Positions 34,357 to 38,062 of a DNA stretch of 38,062 nucleotides are shown here, one piece after another (position 1 is the first letter of the stretch; every line of letters starts with the position of its first letter). This DNA comes from SIG622 sp045604705 (GTDB lineage: Bacteria; Bacillota; Clostridia; Oscillospirales; CAG-382), in the NCBI GenBank assembly GCA_045604705.1, contig JAZUOO010000061.1, positions 1-38,062 on the forward strand, given 5' to 3'. Under the pieces are notes generated by a model, which saw nothing but the letters and a program-made list of their open reading frames with translations, did not search any database and was not told the DNA's origin. Both the position numbers and the translations under genes were made by a program.

Positions 34357-35322
34357 TTATTTCGGAAAAACAACAGTTATTGTTGTTCCTTTATTGAGTA
34401 AACTTTCAAGTTGAATTTTTGCATTATGGATAATTGCAGCATGCTTGACGATTGAAAGACCAAGACCCGTTCCGCCTACCTCTTTTGAATGACTTTTGTC
34501 TACACGGTAAAATCTCTCAAAAACCCTTGAAAAATCTTCTGCCGGGATACCAATGCCGGTGTCGCTAACTGTAAGTGTTATTTCGTTAAGCGTATTTTTA
34601 ACATCAACTGATACTTTGCCACCGAGTTTATTATATTTTATTGCATTGTCACATAGGTTAAAAATAATTCCACTTATCAGGTGGGGGATAGCTGTCATTT
34701 CAGCATTTTCACCGGTTACTTCAATTGACACGTTCATATTATCTGCTTCTGGCATTAGGCTTTCCGCTGTTTCAATAGCAATTTTATATATATCAACTGT
34801 AGAATATGCCATTTCAGCGGCACCTTCATCAAGTCTTGAAAGATGTATAATATCTTCAATAAGGTGTATCATTCGCTGTGCCTCTGAATATATTTTGCTG
34901 CCAAAGTTTGGAATATCTTCTTTTTTTACTAAATCGTTATGAAGTAATTCCGCATATCCTGAAATTGATTGAAGCGGTGTTTTAAGCTCATGTGAAACAT
35001 TTGCAGTGAACTCACGTCGCATTATTTCAGTGTTTTCGTGTTGTGTAATATTAAAAATAACAATTAATCTTCCGCAAAATTCACCCGAAGAAGAAATTTG
35101 GTTGATTTCAATACGGTACTTTTCCGATGCAATATCAAAGAAAATCTCTGAATCGTTGTTCGTAATGGAATTTATGATTTTATTATTTATTTCGTAATCT
35201 TTTATTATATCGGCAAACTTCTTTCCCAAGCACGTTGAATCGGTATTGAAAAGAGAGCAGGCAGCAGTGTTAATACTTATAATATTGTCATTGTTATCTA
35301 TAAGGATAAGTCCTTCGTTCAT
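34357..35322 (-). CDS. Soluble PAS-domain sensor histidine kinase, PhoR-like
   Basis: Histidine kinase of 321 residues. An N-terminal PAS domain (about 1-95, LILIDNNDNIISINTAA) leads into the HisKA helix with the phospho-acceptor H111 (NVSHELKTPL) and the HATPase domain: N-box around N222-N226 (NLCDNAIKY), DTGIGIP (254-260), FERFYRVDKSHS and GGTGLGLS (283-290). The sequence is of the PhoR type, but PhoR proteins normally have two membrane helices and an outer or membrane-near domain before PAS; here there are none. The missing part is not lost to a frameshift: a TAA lies directly before the ATG in frame, AAGGAAAGG precedes it, and the response regulator gene ends only 25 bases upstream. How it senses phosphate is therefore open. 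Confidence 0.88.
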   Translation of the reverse strand: MNEGLILIDNNDNIISINTAACSLFNTDSTCLGKKFADIIKDYEINNKIINSITNNDSEIFFDIASEKYRIEINQISSSGEFCGRLIVIFNITQHENTEIMRREFTANVSHELKTPLQSISGYAELLHNDLVKKEDIPNFGSKIYSEAQRMIHLIEDIIHLSRLDEGAAEMAYSTVDIYKIAIETAESLMPEADNMNVSIEVTGENAEMTAIPHLISGIIFNLCDNAIKYNKLGGKVSVDVKNTLNEITLTVSDTGIGIPAEDFSRVFERFYRVDKSHSKEVGGTGLGLSIVKHAAIIHNAKIQLESLLNKGTTITVVFPK

Positions 35323-35347
35323 TTATGTAATATACCTTTCCTTGTTA

Positions 35348-36028
35348 TTAAAATGTATCAATCATTCTGTATCCGAGACCTCTTATAGTTTCAATATAAG
35401 AAGAACAGTCACCAAGTTTTGTGCGAAGAGTCCCGATATGTACGTCAACAGTTCTTGTTTCACCAACAAATTCCGAACCCCATATTCTTATCATTAAAGT
35501 ATCTCGAGTGAATACTTGTCCGAGGTTTTCCATGAAGAAGTGAAGTAGGTCAAATTCTTTCAACGTCAGTGAGATTTTCTGTCCGTCTGAAATAACAGTA
35601 TGTTCGTTAATATTCATTTCAAGTTTGCCGACACTCAGAAATTTCTTTTCTGCTTTCGGCACAACACGACGCATTACCGCCTTGATTCTTGAAATCATTT
35701 CCATCATTCCAAATGGTTTTGCAAGGTAATCATCGGCGCCTAAGTCCAGTCCTATAACCTTATCGTATTCCGTACCTTTTGCTGTAGCCATAATAACAGG
35801 AATATCTGCGGTATGTGATTGCTTCTTTAATTTCTTTAGGATTTCAATTCCATCCATACCGGGAAGCATTATGTCAAGCATAATAAGCTCAGGTTTAATA
35901 TCGGATTCGGAAAGCTCTTTAAAAAACTGAATCCCGTCCGAAAAGCCTTTTGCTTTATAACCGGATGCAGCTAAGGTATAGATCATAAGATCTCGTATGC
36001 TGTTATCATCTTCAATACAGTAAATCAT
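35348..36028 (-). CDS. OmpR/PhoB-family response regulator, PhoP-like
   Basis: Response regulator of 226 residues. The receiver domain has the acidic pocket E6-D7-D8, phospho-acceptor D52 (LIMLDIMLPGMDG), T82 and K104 (YLAKPFG). The C-terminal winged helix of the OmpR type follows (LTLKEFDLLHFF, then VDVHIGTLRTKLG and IRGLGYRM). The ATG at 36028 has GGAGA upstream; an open extension of 31 codons runs through the promoter and is rejected. It precedes the soluble kinase by 25 bases in one operon. The phosphate transporter downstream with PHO-box-like repeats suggests a phosphate regulon role; sequence alone cannot exclude another signal. Confidence 0.92.
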   Translation of the reverse strand: MIYCIEDDNSIRDLMIYTLAASGYKAKGFSDGIQFFKELSESDIKPELIMLDIMLPGMDGIEILKKLKKQSHTADIPVIMATAKGTEYDKVIGLDLGADDYLAKPFGMMEMISRIKAVMRRVVPKAEKKFLSVGKLEMNINEHTVISDGQKISLTLKEFDLLHFFMENLGQVFTRDTLMIRIWGSEFVGETRTVDVHIGTLRTKLGDCSSYIETIRGLGYRMIDTF

Positions 36029-36061
36029 AGTAATCTCCAATCTGATGTCACTAATATATGT

Positions 36062-36090
36062 ATTATAACATAATTTTTCAATTTTTACAA
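36062..36090 (-). promoter_or_regulatory. Promoter of the response regulator–kinase operon
   Basis: On the minus strand TTGTAA (36085-36090), 17 bases, TATAAT (36062-36067) preceded by TGT (extended -10). Transcription would start near 36055, about 27 bases before the ATG. Confidence 0.8.
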
Positions 36091-36093
36091 TAG

Positions 36094-36127
36094 AAAATAA
36101 AAAAATCGATGCGATAAACACGCACCG
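36094..36127 (-). terminator. Intrinsic terminator of the YkvI-like gene
   Basis: On the minus strand CGGTGCG (36121-36127) pairs with CGCATCG (36107-36113), one G·T, over a 7-base loop, then ATTTTTTTATTTT. It begins 7 bases after the stop codon and separates this gene from the two-component operon. Confidence 0.85.
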
Positions 36128-36133
36128 AAAATG

Positions 36134-37195
36134 TTAATTCTTTCTTTTCAGGTAAATATTATTGATTATGATCATCAACAGTATTAGAAATCCAACATAT
36201 CCAAAAACAGGATATACAGTATTAACCAAATTTCCAAATCCTCTGAGACTACAGATAAAGGCAAGAACACCAACCAAAAGAGTTATTGCTTTGATATACT
36301 TTTTGGATTTTTGGAATTTTTCTTTGATATAAATATTAATTGACACTAAGCTTGAAAGGGACGTGCTGAACATTGCAAAAAGAAGTAATACGGCATAAAT
36401 TAATCCACACAGGTTACCAAGTCTGAATGCAATTTCAAGCATTGGAAGCTCCTTTGACGAAGCTCCGAAAATTGACGTAACAGACATCAGAATTCCGACC
36501 GCAATTGATAAAGCGGCAAGGCATCCGAATGCAATTCCGGAAAACACAGTACTTCTCTTTTTAACATGAGCTCCAACGGGAATTATTATACCTATTAATG
36601 TTACCATGTTATATGATACATAAGTAAAGGAAGAAAAAAGCCAATTTATAAGCAATTTATTATCGTTTGTCACGGGCAAATCAAAAATCAATCCGTATTT
36701 TTTCAGTGCAAGAATACAAATAAACAGTGTCAGAATTACCAAAATCGGAATTAACATTGAAAACACTTTAACAGCTCCACCGATTCCAAATAAAGCAGCA
36801 ATACAAGTAATAATCGTAAATAATAAGCATCCAACATATTGCGGAAGATCAAACACTTGATTTATTAAAGCACCTGCACCGGCTGTCATTACAACAAAAA
36901 TACCAAACACCATAAAAATCGTCATTACTCCAAGTAAAGCTCTCGGAGTCTTGTAATTTTTTATTATAATAACCTCATCAAATGCTGTTTTTTCGGATAA
37001 TTGAACGTTTCGAATTAATAAAACTCCAAAAACAAAGAAAAGTAACACAGATATAATTATTCCTAAATAACCCTTGATACCGAAAGAACCGAAAAATTCG
37101 TACAATTCTTTTCCGGAAACATATCCCGCACCAAAAAAGCATCCTGCATATACTAATCCCAGATTCAAAGCACCAATCTTAATATCTTTTTCCAT
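36134..37195 (-). CDS. YkvI-like integral membrane protein
   Basis: Membrane protein of 353 residues with about ten predicted helices. It resembles the YkvI family, of unknown function and related to the APC/LeuT-fold amino acid transporters. The start region LGLVYAGCFFGAGYVSGKELYEFFG, with small residues breaking the first helix, is typical of a LeuT-fold substrate site. FTYVSYNMVTLIGIIIPVG (about 188-206) is another conserved stretch. GGAGGG lies before the ATG. It has its own terminator and separates the phosphate system from the hydrogenase. Substrate unknown. Confidence 0.75.
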   Translation of the reverse strand: MEKDIKIGALNLGLVYAGCFFGAGYVSGKELYEFFGSFGIKGYLGIIISVLLFFVFGVLLIRNVQLSEKTAFDEVIIIKNYKTPRALLGVMTIFMVFGIFVVMTAGAGALINQVFDLPQYVGCLLFTIITCIAALFGIGGAVKVFSMLIPILVILTLFICILALKKYGLIFDLPVTNDNKLLINWLFSSFTYVSYNMVTLIGIIIPVGAHVKKRSTVFSGIAFGCLAALSIAVGILMSVTSIFGASSKELPMLEIAFRLGNLCGLIYAVLLLFAMFSTSLSSLVSINIYIKEKFQKSKKYIKAITLLVGVLAFICSLRGFGNLVNTVYPVFGYVGFLILLMIIINNIYLKRKN

Positions 37196-37255
37196 ACAAT
37201 CCCTCCATACATTACAGTATATTAAGTTGAATTAAATAATATATCTGCAATAATT

Positions 37256-37294
37256 AAGTTAAGACGCCCAATACGTAACTGAACGTCTTAACTT
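37256..37294 (-). terminator. Hairpin after the hydrogenase gene, probable terminator
   Basis: A perfect 11-bp stem (37256-37266 with 37284-37294, AAGTTAAGACG/CGTCTTAACTT), extendable by three pairs inside. The following bases on the minus strand are AATTATT, a weak U tract. It lies 15 bases after the hydrogenase stop and before the YkvI-like gene. Confidence 0.65.
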
Positions 37295-37308
37295 TGTTTG
37301 TGAGGTTA

Positions 37309-38062
37309 TTATTTAGAATAAAGACCGCGCTTTACATAAGTTGTATGGAGAACTTCATGAGCCTTATGACTACCGGGTTCGCCGAGGAATTCAGCATAGA
37401 TAGTCTTGATATCCGGATTCTCATGAGATTTTCTGTAGGGAAGATTCTTATCAGCGTTATAAAGAACACCTGCTCTGAGAGCCTTAAGGTCGACAGACTC
37501 ACGCACATTCATGGGCTGAATGGGCTGACCGCCACCATTGATACATCCGCCGGGACAAGCCATAACTTCAACAAACTGATAGTTTTCTTCACCATTCTGA
37601 ATCTTTGTGAGAAGTTCCTTAGCGTTAGCTGTACCGGAGCATACTGCAACATTAACTTCGAGATCACCAAGCTTATATGTTGCACGCTTGATACCTGCTG
37701 TACCACGAACTTCTTCGAAGTCTAATTTAGCAAGTTCTTCACCTGTAAGAACTTCTACTGCTGTACGAAGAGCTGCTTCCATAACACCACCAGTTGCACC
37801 AAAGATTACTGCTGCACCTGTTGATTCGCCGAGTGGATCATCAAATCCTTCTTCTGGAAGGTTCACGAAGTCAAGACCACAGCGTTTGATAAGTCTAGCA
37901 AGTTCTCTTGTTGTGATAGAGATATCAACATCTGGAACACCTGCTGCGCTTTGGTCTGGACGACCGATTTCGAACTTCTTAGCTGTACATGGCATTACGC
38001 TGACACATACGATATCTTTTGGATCAAGTCCCATCTTTTGTGCGTAATATGTCTTTGTAACA
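37309..38062 (-). CDS. [FeFe] hydrogenase catalytic subunit, C-terminal part (HndD-like)
   Basis: The 5' part lies beyond the window edge; the frame is open through position 38061 and gives 250 residues of the C-terminal H-cluster domain. Two of the three signatures are visible: VMPCTAKKFE (motif 2) and CPGGCINGGGQP (motif 3), each with its cluster-binding cysteines; motif 1 would lie outside. The C-terminal end (ETHEVLH-type: KAHEVLHTTYVKRGLYSK) fits group A hydrogenases of the NADP-reducing or bifurcating type. It would exchange electrons between ferredoxin/NAD(P)H and protons. Neighbouring hydrogenase subunits are expected upstream, outside the window. Confidence 0.93.
   Translation of the reverse strand, partial: VTKTYYAQKMGLDPKDIVCVSVMPCTAKKFEIGRPDQSAAGVPDVDISITTRELARLIKRCGLDFVNLPEEGFDDPLGESTGAAVIFGATGGVMEAALRTAVEVLTGEELAKLDFEEVRGTAGIKRATYKLGDLEVNVAVCSGTANAKELLTKIQNGEENYQFVEVMACPGGCINGGGQPIQPMNVRESVDLKALRAGVLYNADKNLPYRKSHENPDIKTIYAEFLGEPGSHKAHEVLHTTYVKRGLYSK

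Overview
The window reads as chromosomal DNA of a low-to-moderate-GC, strictly anaerobic Firmicute, most likely a Clostridia member of the Oscillospiraceae/Ruminococcaceae type. This rests on a complete six-gene Rnf complex in the clostridial order C-D-G-E-A-B, a trimeric-type [FeFe] hydrogenase subunit, an IspH–ribosomal protein S1 fusion, a MecA adaptor, AGGAGG-like ribosome binding sites with several TTG starts, and sigma-A-type promoters, often with an extended -10. I see no tRNA, rRNA, CRISPR array, insertion sequence or intact prophage gene. Species-level assignment is not possible from the sequence alone.

Layout. 1-376: a gene-poor end with a degenerate reading frame. 377-2296 (-): Hsp90 chaperone htpG. 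2721-9288 (+): an ABC exporter, uvrA and an ABC-F protein, ending at a terminator shared with the convergent sugar-nucleotide gene. 9319-11613 (-): nucleotidyltransferase fused to a phosphomannomutase-like domain. 11721-15810 (-): polyamine ABC transporter potA-B-C-D, with a near-consensus promoter and a terminator. 16085-17360 (-): family 4 uracil-DNA glycosylase and mecA, each with its own promoter. 17696-22631 (+): rnfCDGEAB with promoter and terminator. 22684-26576 (-): methionine/folate cluster metF – MetH reactivation-domain protein – short metH. 26758-32281 (+): RpiR-type regulator, HI0933/BaiN-like flavoprotein, cmk, plsC and ispH-rpsA, a tightly overlapping operon. 32490-36028 (-): Na+/phosphate cotransporter with a fused PhoU domain, then a soluble PAS histidine kinase and an OmpR-type response regulator. 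36134-37195 (-): YkvI-like membrane protein. 37309-38062 (-): C-terminal part of an [FeFe] hydrogenase, cut by the window edge.

How the genes fit together. Hydrogenase and Rnf both handle the reduced ferredoxin/NAD(P)H pool: Rnf would pass electrons from ferredoxin to NAD+ and build an ion gradient, which transporters such as the Na+/phosphate carrier could spend. metF, the reactivation protein and metH together make a complete cobalamin-dependent methionine synthesis module, split over two methionine-synthase genes. The cmk-plsC-ispH-rpsA operon joins nucleotide, lipid, isoprenoid and translation functions, as in many Clostridia.

The most interesting signals are these. (1) An apparently minimal phosphate-sensing module: an NptA-PhoU fusion with three TTTACA-like repeats at 11-bp spacing upstream, next to a histidine kinase that starts directly at its PAS domain and has no membrane segment. 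(2) A strong Shine-Dalgarno and in-frame ATG inside ispH-rpsA, at the junction of the two halves, with a codon-use shift across it. (3) An RnfG whose flavin-attachment motif carries serine where threonine is expected. (4) A stand-alone methionine synthase reactivation domain beside a MetH that lacks it. These are sequence-based inferences; none has been tested by alignment or database search.
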